Assembly: GCA_003024985.2 (NCBI GenBank) | Contig: PXIH01S0057660.1 | From: Euperipatoides rowelli | Lineage: Eukaryota; Onychophora; Udeonychophora; Euonychophora; Peripatopsidae | Reading direction: 5' to 3' (one strand) | Length of the DNA stretch: 12,334 nucleotides | Shown: piece after piece, positions 1 through 8,636 of the stretch | Layout of the letters: each line of letters opens with the position of its first letter | How positions within the stretch are numbered: position 1 is the first letter of the stretch | Position numbers and translations under genes: made by a program | Notes under the pieces: model-generated | Told to the model about the DNA's origin: nothing | Seen by the model: the letters and a program-made list of their open reading frames with translations, nothing else | Database searches by the model: none

Positions 1-537
1 AAAAAGATCTGCGCTTTTTATTGTTCTAATTACATTATTAAAAAACTTCTGTTTCATGTGCCGACCTACCCAGAATTCTTCACAGTTTAGACTCAAAGAC
101 GCTGGAAGTATATACAGTATATAAAAATATCTTTGTTTAGACTAGCGACGGCAATAACTAAGCTTCCATTTCCATATTGTAACTCCTATTTATTTTATAT
201 TAATTTTATGTTCAAATTTTGATTTATACTTGTTCTCATGTTCGTATAATATATTGTTTAAAGTTCTAATAAAGTCAGAATGTTACCTTTCATTAAATAA
301 TAATAAAAAAATGTGTATGTCCAGTATTCCTTCCACCCCTCCTTCTATTTATTATGAATAAAGTATTTAAAAAAATTCATTTTCAAATATATACTGTTTT
401 TTTTTTAAAAAAAATAAACCACTTATAATAACTATTACATCAGAATATCAATTAATTAACAGCGCACTCTTTTTTTAGAGTTAAAAAAGATATTTTATTC
501 AAATTAAAATGTAAAACAATTGGCATGAATAAGTATA
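1..537. other. AT-rich stretch without recognisable gene
   Basis: I see no coding frame, RNA gene or inverted repeat here. The stretch has A and T runs and an AATAAA at 268-273. That hexamer could be a polyadenylation signal of a gene lying off the left edge, but it is expected often by chance in such AT-rich DNA, so I do not call a 3' end. Confidence 0.5.
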
Positions 538-545
538 ATTTAGTC

Positions 546-1238
546 TAGCGTTTCCCAAAGTGCGATCCACGGACCGGTACCGATCCGCAGGAAGAAAGTG
601 TTCATCTGTGACAACTTAAGCATGCACAAATAAATTTTAACATAAAAACCTTATTATTTGTTGTTGTTTTATTAACAAAATACGTTTACGTAAACTTTAA
701 TTTCATTATTCTATAGGAAATTACTTTTTTTTATCGTAAATATTGCAGTTCGATGTACAATCTAATGGTGAAACCTTAATCTTACTAAATACTTTACCAG
801 TTTGTTGTCAACACATCAAATACCTAATATACAGTATTCCATCTTTTATCCTGACTGGAAGTTACTATAAGGTGGAAAACAGCATCATTAAAAACATAAT
901 TACCGGTACAGTATTTGTATTTTAGTTTATGCTTCCAAATCTAATTCAAAATAAAACTACTGTATTATTTTTAATATTAAACAGATAAAATGTTAAATGA
1001 AATGTTTAGCTTTTATTTAGATTTATTGATATTAATCAATACCAAATTATATGATTGATTGATTACTAGGTGATCTGATGTTTGGAACACTTTGTAAATA
1101 ATAAAATAAAACGTTAGGGCTAGATATTAAAAAAAAAAAAAAAAACTTGTCAAAACATTAAGATTCATGAATAGATGGGCCATGGAAGAAAAATTTTGCA
1201 AACACCGGCCCCCACTTGAAAAAGCTTGGGAAACATTG
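546..1238. mobile_element. Non-autonomous hAT-type DNA transposon (MITE-like), about 693 bp
   Basis: The left end reads TAGCGTTTCCCAAAG and the right end, on the reverse strand, CAATGTTTCCCAAGC. Both resemble the common hAT terminus CAGTGTTTCCCAA. Just inside each end is the GC-rich subterminal block often seen in hAT elements, with GGACCGG near 580 and CACCGGCCCCC near 1203-1213. The flanking 8-mers are ATTTAGTC (538-545) and ATCTAGAC (1239-1246). They agree at 6 of 8 positions, and 8 bp is the hAT duplication length. The interior is AT-rich, has a 17-base A run at 1129-1145 and shows no transposase. A 60-residue open frame at 743-925 resembles nothing I know. The element must have been moved by a transposase supplied elsewhere. 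The degraded duplication indicates an old insertion. Confidence 0.75.
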
Positions 1239-1470
1239 ATCTAGACAGATGAAGTCTTTTGTAATCCAGTTACTCTTCAGGATTAAAAACAAATTTCAAA
1301 ATTTGGGAAACAATAAATATAAATAACTGTATGCCATTAAACTTACATATTTACATTATTAGACATAATTTTTAATGTCAGATATTGACTATTGGTTAAA
1401 GAGTAATACGTTCTTAAAACATAAATCAAATTTAGATGACACAACAAGCTCAAATCAAAAACCACTAAAG

Positions 1471-1666
1471 ACTGTGTTCAAAACACATAAGTACTCCACA
1501 AGGTACATATCATTTGGATTTATCAGTATGGATTGAACCCAAGGATGTGGACCCCCTCCCCCCTTGAATGTAAAAGAGGGGGGTCCACACTATGAGGTTC
1601 AAGGGTCCACAAAAATATCCCTAATTTTCAAGTGGTCCATGATTTTGTAAAGTTTAAGAACCACTG
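1471..1666. mobile_element. Short palindromic hAT-like MITE, about 196 bp
   Basis: The right end, on the reverse strand, begins CAGTGGTTCTTAAACTT, a typical hAT-like terminus. It is followed outside by TTCTAAAG (1667-1674). A decayed left end beginning ACTGTGTTCAAAAC at 1471 is preceded by CACTAAAG (1463-1470). The two flanks share CTAAAG, 6 of 8 positions. The centre is a GC-rich imperfect palindrome, with arms at 1533-1557 and 1577-1602 sharing TTGAACC and TGTGGACCCCC. Its midpoint, about 1568, coincides with the midpoint of the proposed element, which supports the chosen ends. There is no coding capacity. The right end is well supported; the left end is an inference from the duplication and the symmetry. 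Confidence 0.6.
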
Positions 1667-1674
1667 TTCTAAAG

Positions 1675-2960
1675 AAATAGCATATCATATTTTATACCTG
1701 GTTTTTTTTTTAAAAAAATTACTGTCTTTTATTCACAAAATAAAGTATTTAGTTTTGATATAGTAACCACAATCTAAACTGAATAAAGTAAATAATTGAA
1801 CTAAATATAAAAAATGAGGTTTCATATCCAATTATCTAAAGTTTCTGTAACTCAGACTCAACATTATCCAACAGTGCAAAAACAGCCAATCATAGGTAGG
1901 CTTACATTCTATCTGTGATATAGTGTGTTATTTTATTTATTACTCATTTCTTAATATGCTTTAATATTTATGTTGGACTAAGAGTCAGTGTGGGGTTGAT
2001 GTTATAATCCTTTAATTTGCTATTCATGTTGGAGTAAGGGTCGGGTATGGCTAAGGTTAGAGATCGTCTAATATACTGGAGGAAATATTGGACCTGAGAT
2101 CCAGACACTTGTAAATTATCAGTTTTTATTTTAGGGGCCATACAATGAAAAAGCTTTGACAGCTAAAGATAGAGACAAATTCTTTTATTTTGTAATTGGT
2201 TTTTTAAATTTGTTTTTGATATTCTGATAATGAGTGAAGAATATAAATGTTTGTTATATTGGGAACACTTGGATTTAGGAAAAAGATGTATCTGAAGTTT
2301 ATTGTGAAAAAGTTATATTCATTACACTTCCATTAATATTTGATTATCAAGGTAGTTAATCTTCCTATTATAATATTGTCTTGTTTTATTATAATGTTTA
2401 CTTTACTTACTTACAGTTCTTAAATGAAACTGTCTTTTCTGATGAAACTGAGATTACTTTTTAATGAACAAAATCTTTTGTATATTCTGACGTGAATAAT
2501 ATTAGCAAGAACGCCATTACAAAAAAAAAAACATGCATAATTAATCAGCCTCTTCGGAAGAATGATTTGCTAATCAATTTCAAACAATAATAATTTTGAT
2601 TGCCTCGCAGAATGTCTTTCATTTTTTTAGAAAATGTTATAGGAATCTACAACCATTAAAAAAAAAAGGTATTGAACTCCTAAATTTTCTTTTTCACTAA
2701 TTGCATTATGTAAAACAATAATGGTTTGGATTTCATTACTTTCATAAAACATTAAATTTGAATGGGTAATAATTTTAAAGTGATTAAAAACTGATGATTT
2801 TGTATACAAGTTAGTTTAGTCAGGACTAAATCTTTTTTTTTTTTTAAATTATTTTCTATTGAAGTTTAGCATAGAGCCCTAAATTTGAGGCTGCACAGAA
2901 AAACACACTTATATTTCCACTTATGGTTAGAAAATTAAATTGTATGAATCCTTTCCTTTA
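1675..2960. other. AT-rich stretch without recognisable gene
   Basis: I read both strands for transposase, reverse transcriptase and host-gene motifs and recognised none. Open frames are short (60 residues at most, 2627-2809 on the - strand) and low in complexity. The only structure noted is the weak duplication near 1961-2080, listed separately. Confidence 0.5.
1961..2080. repeat. Weak direct duplication, period about 56 bp
   Basis: ATGTTGGACTAAGAGTCAG (from 1970) recurs as ATGTTGGAGTAAGGGTCGG (from 2026), each preceded by a TTTAAT-type stretch. Similarity is clear over about 20-25 bases and fades outside them. It is probably an old tandem duplication. No function is implied. Confidence 0.4.
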
Positions 2961-3480
2961 GGATAAAGGGTTAAAGTTAGGGATTGTTTTTAAATAACGT
3001 ATTAAAATTAAGTAAAAAATTAAAAAATAAAAACATGAACTAGTGTCAGGACCAAGCCGTACATGTGCGAAATGAAATTTGCTGCCCCCTCTGCCACCCA
3101 TGTAACTGTAAATTCGAATACTTTTTTGTTATTTATTAAAATTGTCAGAAAATTACTGAAAGCTCCAAAGACCTATGGCAGCACTATACAGTATATACAT
3201 TGTATACACAGTAAGCTATATACTATAAACTTTAGCCTATATAGATTTATACAATCTGGTAATTTAAAAGAATTAACACATAGGCTAAACTTGTTCCTTT
3301 CTTTTTCTTTATTTTGAAAATAAAGATACATAATAGGCCTAATATCTGTACATTTTACCTAATGAAATTAAAATTAGAGACTAAAGCATCAATACATTTA
3401 ATTTATTATAATGTTTACATTGTTTGTTTATTTTCTCTTTTCAATAAACTCAAACTTGTACTCTCATTTGCCTAAAAATA
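2961..3480. other. AT-rich stretch, no supported gene
   Basis: The longest open frame (3063-3317, +, 84 residues) begins in a slightly GC-richer patch but shows no domain, signal peptide or conserved motif. Its composition follows the DNA, rich in Leu, Phe, Ile, Ser and Lys. I regard it as a chance frame. CTATATAG and AGGCCTA-type words recur here, which is common in invertebrate genomes but not diagnostic. Confidence 0.45.
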
Positions 3481-3546
3481 CAAAAAATCAACATTATGAT
3501 TACAGATTACCAAAAAATCTACATTATGTTTATCCCCCCCCCCCCC
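3481..3546. repeat. Two 30-bp direct repeats followed by a 13-base C run
   Basis: CAAAAAATCAACATTATG (3481-3498) recurs as CAAAAAATCTACATTATG (3511-3528), one mismatch in 18 at a 30-bp period. It is followed by an uninterrupted run of 13 C at 3534-3546. This is simple-sequence DNA just outside the left end of the next transposon. Confidence 0.7.
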
Positions 3547-3751
3547 ATCCTTTTTAATTCATAAAAAAAATGGGGACGGTACGCTTTTATCAGAATTCCC
3601 CTTTATAGAAATATAACTATATTATTTAACGAAATAATAGTTTAAAAACTAACCTTCAATTTGGGCTATGGAAGAACATTTTTTTCTCTCTAGATAATGA
3701 TGGTTTTAAGGAAAACGACCTTGTTTTTTTAATCGTGTACGCCATTATACC

Positions 3752-3752
3752 N
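3752..3752. other. Ambiguous base (N)
   Basis: A single N interrupts the interior of the long-TIR element. It may be one uncalled base or a placeholder for a gap. The two sides belong to one element whose terminal repeats match, so a gross misjoin here is unlikely. Confidence 0.9.
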
Positions 3753-3862
3753 CGTTTTTAACATCTGCGCATATATTTTCGTCATTACTGTAAATTAACC
3801 GGAAATTAGATCAAATTTCTCGAAATCGATCAAAAAAAGATTATTTCATCCCTTCATCATCA

Positions 3863-4018
3863 TCGGGTTGGATAAAAGTGAGTTTAATATGTAGTTAGGG
3901 TTCAGGGTTAAGGTAAGATTAGGACTCGAAAGACCAAAAATAAAGCTGCTAGCCATCTTGATTGTACATGCGCAATTGACTAAAATGATACTTAAATCTG
4001 CCCGGTTTTATCCACCGA
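3863..4018. mobile_element. Small nested MITE-like element, about 156 bp
   Basis: The left end TCGGGTTGGATAAAA (from 3863) and the reverse complement of the right end, TCGGTGGATAAAACCGG (ending 4018), are the same apart from a 2-base gap. The inside carries a telomere-like block at 3895-3926 (AGGGTTCAGGGTTAAGG and onward). The same block recurs in inverse orientation in the MITE at 6543-6784. Candidate flanking duplications (CATCA and CATGA) are too short and imperfect to trust. Its position inside the long-TIR element means it either inserted there or is part of that family's core. Confidence 0.55.
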
Positions 4019-4188
4019 CATGAAAAAGTGCAAAACCGAGCTCAATATTTTTTAAACGATCAAAATGGATAGAAAACGAAGTGTTCTTCCAGAGCCTAAA
4101 TTAAAGGTTAGTTTTTAAACTATTATTTCGTTAAATAATATATTTATATTTCTATAAGGGGGAATTCTGATAAAAGCGTACCGTCCCC

Positions 4189-4482
4189 AAAAAATTTTAA
4201 ATGAATCTGAAAACTACGTTATTTAGGTTTCAAATAAGACCAAGATAAAATGATAAAGCTAACTGGTTCATAATTGTATTTTATACGATCTATACAAAAT
4301 CGTTGTGGTACCATCCGTATGTATGCAAATTTCTAATATAGTGCACGTGCAGAGCGTGCAGAGCGTGAGAAAGAAAAAAAAGTAAACTTTTGAATCAAAA
4401 AGTTTCAAGAACAAATCATATTTTTATCTAGAGATATTTTATTTTTATAGTTGGAAAAATATTGCAAGTGAATTTTCATTAT
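4189..4482. other. Unassigned AT-rich spacer
   Basis: There is no gene. Small features are a palindromic GCACGTGC at 4343-4350, immediately followed by two tandem copies of GCAGAGCGT (4349-4366), and an ATGCAAAT octamer at 4323-4330. Each is short enough to be expected by chance, and I assign no regulatory role. Confidence 0.45.
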
Positions 4483-4758
4483 GTCAATCCCAACTATAAA
4501 TCTATTGTATGCCCTTGAAAATAAAATATTGCATTACAGTCAGGTGTTTCATTGTGGCTTTTTGTTCAAAAATTTTGCAGATTGCATTATTAGTTATTAA
4601 AAAGGTTTAGAAGTTTGCAAGTGTAACTCAAAGACTTGGACTTCAAACGTCTTAGAAGTAATAAATATTTTTAATTAAACAGTTATGTAAGTCAATACCA
4701 GCTATAAATCTGTAGTAAGAACTTGAAAATACAGTATTGCATTAGTTATTAAAGGGGA
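4483..4758. repeat. Diverged direct repeat, period about 208 bp
   Basis: GTCAATCCCAACTATAAATC at 4483 recurs as GTCAATACCAGCTATAAATC at 4691, 208 bp later. Each is followed by a CTTGAAAATA block and then by ATTGCATTA with TTAGTTATTAAA words. The copies differ by substitutions and small indels, so this is an old tandem duplication. It runs directly into the G/A-rich array that begins after the N at 4771, whose first step is also 208 bp. Confidence 0.6.
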
Positions 4759-4770
4759 GGAGGAAAAGGG

Positions 4771-4771
4771 N
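4771..4771. other. Ambiguous base (N) at edge of tandem array
   Basis: A single N lies between AGGAAAAGGG and TTTAGGTTTTAG, at the point where the G/A-rich tandem array starts. G-rich repeats are hard to sequence and assemble, so missing repeat units here are plausible. Confidence 0.9.
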
Positions 4772-5440
4772 TTTAGGTTTTAGAATTAGAAATGAGATGT
4801 TTTGTTTTTAAACAAAGGGGAAGGGGGGGGGGACGGTTTGATAGCAAATAAAAATTTTTCGTCTTTAAACCAATGGGGAGGGGGCAAAAAATGGGAGGTG
4901 GGGTGAAGCAGGAAAGAAAAGGTGGAGGGGGGATGGGTGGAAGGGGTAAAAAAAAAGATTTTTCATCAATTTAGACTGTTTTAGGTGTTAGAATTGGAAA
5001 ATAATATTTTTTGGTTTTTAAACAAAAGTGGACGGGGATAAAACTGGTGGATGGAGTAAGATTTGGTTTTAATTTTAGAAGCTGCAAATAAGGTTTTTTT
5101 TTTTTTCATTTTTAAAGCAATGGGGGAGGGAGCAAACGGGTGGAGGAGGAACGGCAGGGGAGGGAGAACAGTTGGAAAGGGGGGAAATGGATTTCTGTCA
5201 ATTTTGATGGTTTAGCTTTTAGAATTGGAAAATAATATATATTTTTTGTTATTAAGCAAATGGGGGTTAGGGTGGATGAAATATTTTTTTTTCCATGTTT
5301 AAACCAATGAGGTAGGTAGGAGGTGGGGAGATGGGGTAAAAAATGGGGGACGGAGCCCAAAACAAGTGGAGTGGGGGAAATAATGAATTTCCATTATTTT
5401 GGGGGTTGATCTTTTACAATTTGAAAATATTTTTTTGTTA
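4772..5440. repeat. G/A-rich imperfect tandem array, about 3.5 units of 190-250 bp
   Basis: The anchor TAGAATT, followed by GGAAAATAATATTTTT in the better-kept units, occurs at 4781, 4989 and 5220, and in decayed form as TACAATT at 5415. Steps are 208, 231 and 195 bp. A second anchor, TAAACCAATGGGG or a close variant, occurs at 4866, 5113 and 5300. Between anchors the + strand is almost free of C and rich in G runs and A, for example 4817-4832 and 4921-4946. Open frames on the - strand (such as 5112-5360, rich in Pro, Leu and Ser) are by-products of the purine bias. The unit is not one I recognise, and function is unknown. Confidence 0.6.
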
Positions 5441-5576
5441 ACATCCAATGGAACAGATGTTCTGTGCAGGTTTAGCTAGTTATTTTTAATTAATAATTAT
5501 GGATTTAACAATATTTTTTTTTTTAATTCCCTTCAGAGGATATACAGACTAATTGACAAAAAAAAAAAAAAAATTA
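5441..5576. other. Unassigned spacer ending near a 16-base A run
   Basis: There is no gene. The stretch contains T runs and ends with a poly-A run (5558-5573) directly before the first copy of the 1,092-bp duplicated segment. A homopolymer at a duplication edge could reflect a biological breakpoint or an assembly problem. Confidence 0.5.
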
Positions 5577-6668
5577 ACAGCCTGTATGAGAGCCATGTGT
5601 AATGGGTATGGTGAAATTTAATTATTTAGCCTAAGAATTTCCAAATCGTTTTTTTAAAGGGTAAGAATAACCCTTCATAAACACTTTTATTCAATTATTA
5701 TACAATCATTGTAAATATGTACATATTAGTAAACATAATTGACAAACTGTCAAAAGTTATAACACATTGACATTCAATAAAAACTGTTAATCATAATAAT
5801 AACAGGCCCCTCCCCCCAAAAAAAAACAGTAGTAGTATCAACCATAAAAATGTAATGACTGAAAATATAAAATCACCTTGTTTGATAAATAACAATTTCT
5901 TACTTTATGCCATTTTTCTATAAAAAAAAAAAAATTTTTGAATTTAAAGTCAACTTCGAAAATTTTGAATTTAGACTTAAACAAGTATAATGTGTCCCTT
6001 CAAAAATATTCTTATATTTTATTAACCATATTGTCTTAAAAAGAAGAATGACTAGAGTAAATATACTTTTATTCTGCTGGGTGAATTGAAAGAATCCAAA
6101 CAAATTGATGGACATTGTACTGATTTTTAAAAGATTTGTAACCTTTAATCACCGTTCATTAAAATGGATACATTGAAATAACACAAGAAGAATTGATTCC
6201 ATTACATTCATCTAAGTTCATTTTGCAAATTTGCATATGTCAAAAATGAACTATTCGGAAACACATTATAAAAAGCCATGTTCAAAGATTTTCCAGTAGA
6301 GGGTGTCTCTCCTTTATAGCACTTCTAACACTAAATTAATTAACAAAATCCTTTCAGTAATCTGATATCATGATTTTGTACTTAGTTTTGTGGAAATATA
6401 AATATTAAATGAATCATTAAAATCTATAAATAAACTAATTGCTTTAAGAATCAAATAATTCTTTGATATCCTTGGCAAAGCATCATAATATACAAATTAG
6501 GTGAAATGGTCATGGCTCAATTATAATACTCTACTCATTCTTGTCAGATTCCGTTATCTGCCCACCAACATATGTTAGGAGTCGCGCGACAACTAAAAGT
6601 ATTAGCGTGTGGAATTAGTATTTTCCTCACCGATTTTAATATATTTTCTTTACAGTCCTAACCTTACC
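5577..6668 (+). repeat. 1,092-bp direct repeat, copy 1
   Basis: This segment recurs at 8637-9728 with an offset of exactly 3,060 bp. Comparing them line by line I found no difference, including in long A and T runs. It begins ACAGCCTGTATGAG. It carries no recognisable gene: a 65-residue open frame on the - strand (5918-6115) is simply present in both copies. Its right end lies within the MITE at 6543-6784, so the MITE is complete only here. It does not behave like an LTR: the ends lack a TG...CA pattern, and no primer-binding site or polypurine tract frames the inner segment. Confidence 0.95.
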
Positions 6669-6784
6669 TTAACCCTGAACCCTATAATAATCTAGAGGTG
6701 AAATAATATTTTGCTGAGTGCTGATCTAGATAATTTCAACTTATTACCATCAGCCATATTGGTGGGCAGATAATGGAATCTGAC
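6543..6784. mobile_element. MITE with 30-bp inverted repeats and telomere-like core, about 242 bp
   Basis: The left arm at 6543-6574 starts GTCAGATTCCGTTATCTGCC. The right arm at 6755-6784 reads, on the reverse strand, GTCAGATTCCATTATCTGCC and continues CACCAATATG. The interior holds AGTCCTAACCTTACC followed by TTAACCCTGAACCCTA (about 6655-6684). That is the reverse complement, with one change, of the block in the small element at 3863-4018. It also has a CpG-rich perfect palindrome GTCGCGCGAC (6581-6590). Flanks CTCATTCTT and CTCAGTCCT agree at 7 of 9 positions if one extra base is allowed at the right end, which would fit a 9-bp duplication, but this is weak. There is no transposase; the superfamily is not assigned. 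Confidence 0.7.
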
Positions 6785-6991
6785 CCTCAGTCCTTTTGCA
6801 CATTTTAATGAACATCATAACCTTTTTATAGAAAGAAACTTGATTTCTTACAGACACACAATGGAGTCCCATGCCTCCCATGTCAGTTGAAAGGGCATAA
6901 TTTTATTTGAGACTGGTATTTTTTTTTTTTACCATGAACCTCATTGACATCACCGAAACCTTAAAAATTATTATTTTTTTTTTTTTGAAAA
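6785..6991. other. Unassigned spacer with T runs
   Basis: There is no recognisable coding sequence. Two T runs (about 6919-6930 and 6972-6985) lie beyond the 3' side of the - strand LINE remnant. In that orientation they are A runs and could be remains of a poly-A tail. The remnant stops soon after the RT core, though, so a normal LINE 3' end is not shown. Confidence 0.4.
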
Positions 6992-8274
6992 TTAAAAGTG
7001 GTGTAAAACAAAATTTAACTTGGTCAGAAAGTATGAATTTATTTGTTGGTAAATAGATAACTTTTTATATTTTACATATTCCATATTATGCTCCATAAAC
7101 ACAACAAATTTATTTTGTATAATAGATCTTGCCCTATTCCCTATGAACTGTGAACCTAAGCTATGAATTACTTTGTTACTGAAAGGATTAATTATGACCA
7201 ATTTAGAAATGTTTAACTCTGTGCCAGTTTTAATTTTCAAATAGAACAATGACCTGATTAATGATATTGTCCAAAATTTTCATCATCTAAATACTTAAGG
7301 GCATCAACTGCTATTCCCAAAGATTTAATTATAATACCTATATTAATTTTTAATAACTATTAATATACAGACAAAATATTACAATGATTAGATGGATCCC
7401 TGTGAAATACCCATGTCAAGTGAATCGGTTCTCTTTATCAGGTAATTTATTATTCTGATCCTGGTATTTGAATTACAAAATGTTTTAACAATCTTTTTGA
7501 GGCTGAATCTAAGGCAGCCCTGATGTCGCAGAATATAAGCCCTTTTTTTCATTTTTTATATATTTGAGCATTAATGTGAATACTGAGATTGGATCATAAA
7601 TTGATATTATTGGTATAGCAAACTGATTTTGTACTAATATTCTAGTCATATCGTTAATCTTGTCTACTAAGGTGCAGGTGAAAATTTTAGCATCTAAGTT
7701 TAGTATTGTATAAAAGGTCTTATAAATGTGGCATCAGGGCTGACTACACTACTGTAAAAATATTTTTAAATTTTAAGATGAAAAAAACCCTGAAAGATAA
7801 AAAGCTTGCAAAATATGTTTTGTATTAGTTTTCATACATATATTTGAGAAAATATAATATAAAATTTTAACAGTTATGCCACCAGGCCCTTGGCTAGACT
7901 ATTTAATTTTTTTAAATGGCATTTCAATATTATCTATTGTCACTTTGGAGTTCTGCCATTTGGATTTTATTAATAATTAAAGTATAGAGGTTTTGAAGAT
8001 TGTCCATTTTTACAAATTCCTTATAATAGAAATTATACAGAAACTTTGACGCTTCGTTATATAGAATTTCATTCTTATTTTTCAGTATATGGGTTATTGT
8101 AAAAGGCTTTTTGAAAATAATATAACTTGATTTCTTTGTCATTTTGTTCTTTAATATACTTATTCTTATAATATTTAACTTTTATAGTTTTTTTGTAAGA
8201 GTTGATAATTCAGATTTTAATTGTAGTATTTCTTTTAAATTAGTGCCATTTTTTATTTCTTTTTCTTTGAGACT
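6992..8274 (-). pseudogene. Decayed non-LTR retrotransposon (LINE) reverse transcriptase
   Basis: Reading the - strand through several frames gives the RT blocks in the right order. 8274-7930 is the region before RT, with one stop near 8184; it contains NKNEILYNEASKFLYNFYY, like the FY..LY stretch before the fingers. 7952-7773 has IEMPFKKIK, a stop, then QGPGGITVKIL, matching the usual lK..KAPGpDGIt block. 7733-7509 has ILNLDAKIF and ILVQNQFAIP (RT2). 7536-7453 has CDIRAALDSASKRLL, the motif A region D..kAFDS with its catalytic Asp kept. 7540-7388 has MGISQGSI (motif B, usually G..QG..lSP), and then IFCLYINSY follows in another frame. 7350-7258 has ALKYLDDENF, the YxDD box at 7282-7293. 7249-6992 has KTGTELNISKLVIIN, like the following sG..lN..K block. 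At least six frame changes and several stops mean it is dead. No endonuclease or 3' tail was recognised, and the clade is left open. Confidence 0.8.
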
Positions 8275-8339
8275 TACTGTAGATATATGTAGCCTATTGT
8301 TTATTCTGATCAAGTAACTATTCCATTATATCCATTTTA

Positions 8340-8470
8340 CATAGATCCACTAAAAGAAAAAAAAACTTTCTGATCCATGAGTAAATAAATACTTTTCTGT
8401 ATATATTTTAAAAACATGATGATTATTAAACATGATGTGAAGTGCCAAATTACCCTGATTCCTTAAAGGA
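8340..8470. other. Unassigned AT-rich stretch upstream of LINE remnant
   Basis: I could not recognise more LINE coding sequence here on the - strand, where the endonuclease side would be expected. The remnant therefore appears truncated or decayed beyond recognition on its 5' side. Confidence 0.35.
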
Positions 8471-8635
8471 TTGATCAAACGTAGATATGAGTTGATCAAA
8501 CATGATCAAACAATTATACAATGATTTAACAGGGAAAATACAGAATATTTTTGTATCCCAATTCTGTTGTATCCCAATTCTGTAAAAACTCAAGTTGATC
8601 AAATGTGGAAAGTTATTGATCAAACCTGATCTAAC
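8471..8635. repeat. Cluster of TTGATCAAAC words
   Basis: Copies or near copies of TTGATCAAAC start at 8471, 8492, 8502, 8595, 8616 and 8626 (the last as TGATCTAAC). The core TTGATCAA is its own reverse complement. Spacing is irregular, so this is a degenerate local repeat and not a clean tandem array. The cluster ends exactly where the second 1,092-bp copy begins. Confidence 0.65.
8552..8583. repeat. Perfect 16-bp tandem duplication
   Basis: TGTATCCCAATTCTGT occurs twice head to tail (8552-8567 and 8568-8583) without mismatch. It sits inside the TTGATCAAAC cluster. Perfect identity suggests a recent replication slip. Confidence 0.9.
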
Positions 8636-8636
8636 G

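Larger units (their letters stand above)
3572..4188. mobile_element. Long-TIR non-autonomous DNA transposon, about 617 bp
   Basis: Terminal inverted repeats of about 107 bp lie at 3572-3678 and 4082-4188. They both start GGGGACGGTACGCTTTTATC when read inward, and only about five substitutions are visible along them, so they remain very similar. Flanks are A/T runs (AAAAAAAT on the left, AAAAAATT on the right), so an 8-bp target duplication is possible but cannot be distinguished from low-complexity sequence. I do not recognise the superfamily. The GGGG start alone does not decide it. The interior has no transposase, contains an N at 3752, and holds a smaller inverted repeat (3863-4018) that looks like a nested insertion. 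The well-kept arms suggest this is among the younger elements in the window. Confidence 0.8.

Noticed and set aside
268-273. AATAAA as the polyadenylation signal of an upstream gene
   Set aside because: The hexamer is frequent in this AT-rich DNA, and no coding sequence or exon structure is visible to its left.
3063-3317. 84-residue open frame as a gene
   Set aside because: No recognisable domain, composition driven by AT-rich DNA, and no conserved features. Lengths like this occur by chance in a 12-kb window.
4065-4106. ATG in good context followed by 14 codons and an AAG/GTTAGT splice-donor-like site
   Set aside because: It reads outward into the element's terminal repeat, where a transposase start would normally read inward. 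No partner exon was found, so chance is the simplest reading.
4323-4350. ATGCAAAT octamer near a CACGTG E-box as an enhancer
   Set aside because: Single short words are expected by chance, with no gene or promoter nearby.
5112-5360. 82-residue Pro/Leu/Ser-rich open frame on the - strand
   Set aside because: It is the complement of the G/A-rich tandem array, and its composition follows from the strand bias.
5918-6115. 65-residue open frame present twice (also 8978-9175)
   Set aside because: It is duplicated only because the whole 1,092-bp segment is. The sequence is low in complexity, with no motif.
6293-6310. CCAGTAGAGGGTGTCTCTC as a CTCF-like insulator site
   Set aside because: It matches the known vertebrate motif only partly, and CTCF use in this unknown organism is not established.
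8471-8635. CRISPR-like array
   Set aside because: Repeats are about 10 bp, irregularly spaced and degenerate, in an animal-like genome. There is no repeat-spacer architecture and no cas gene.
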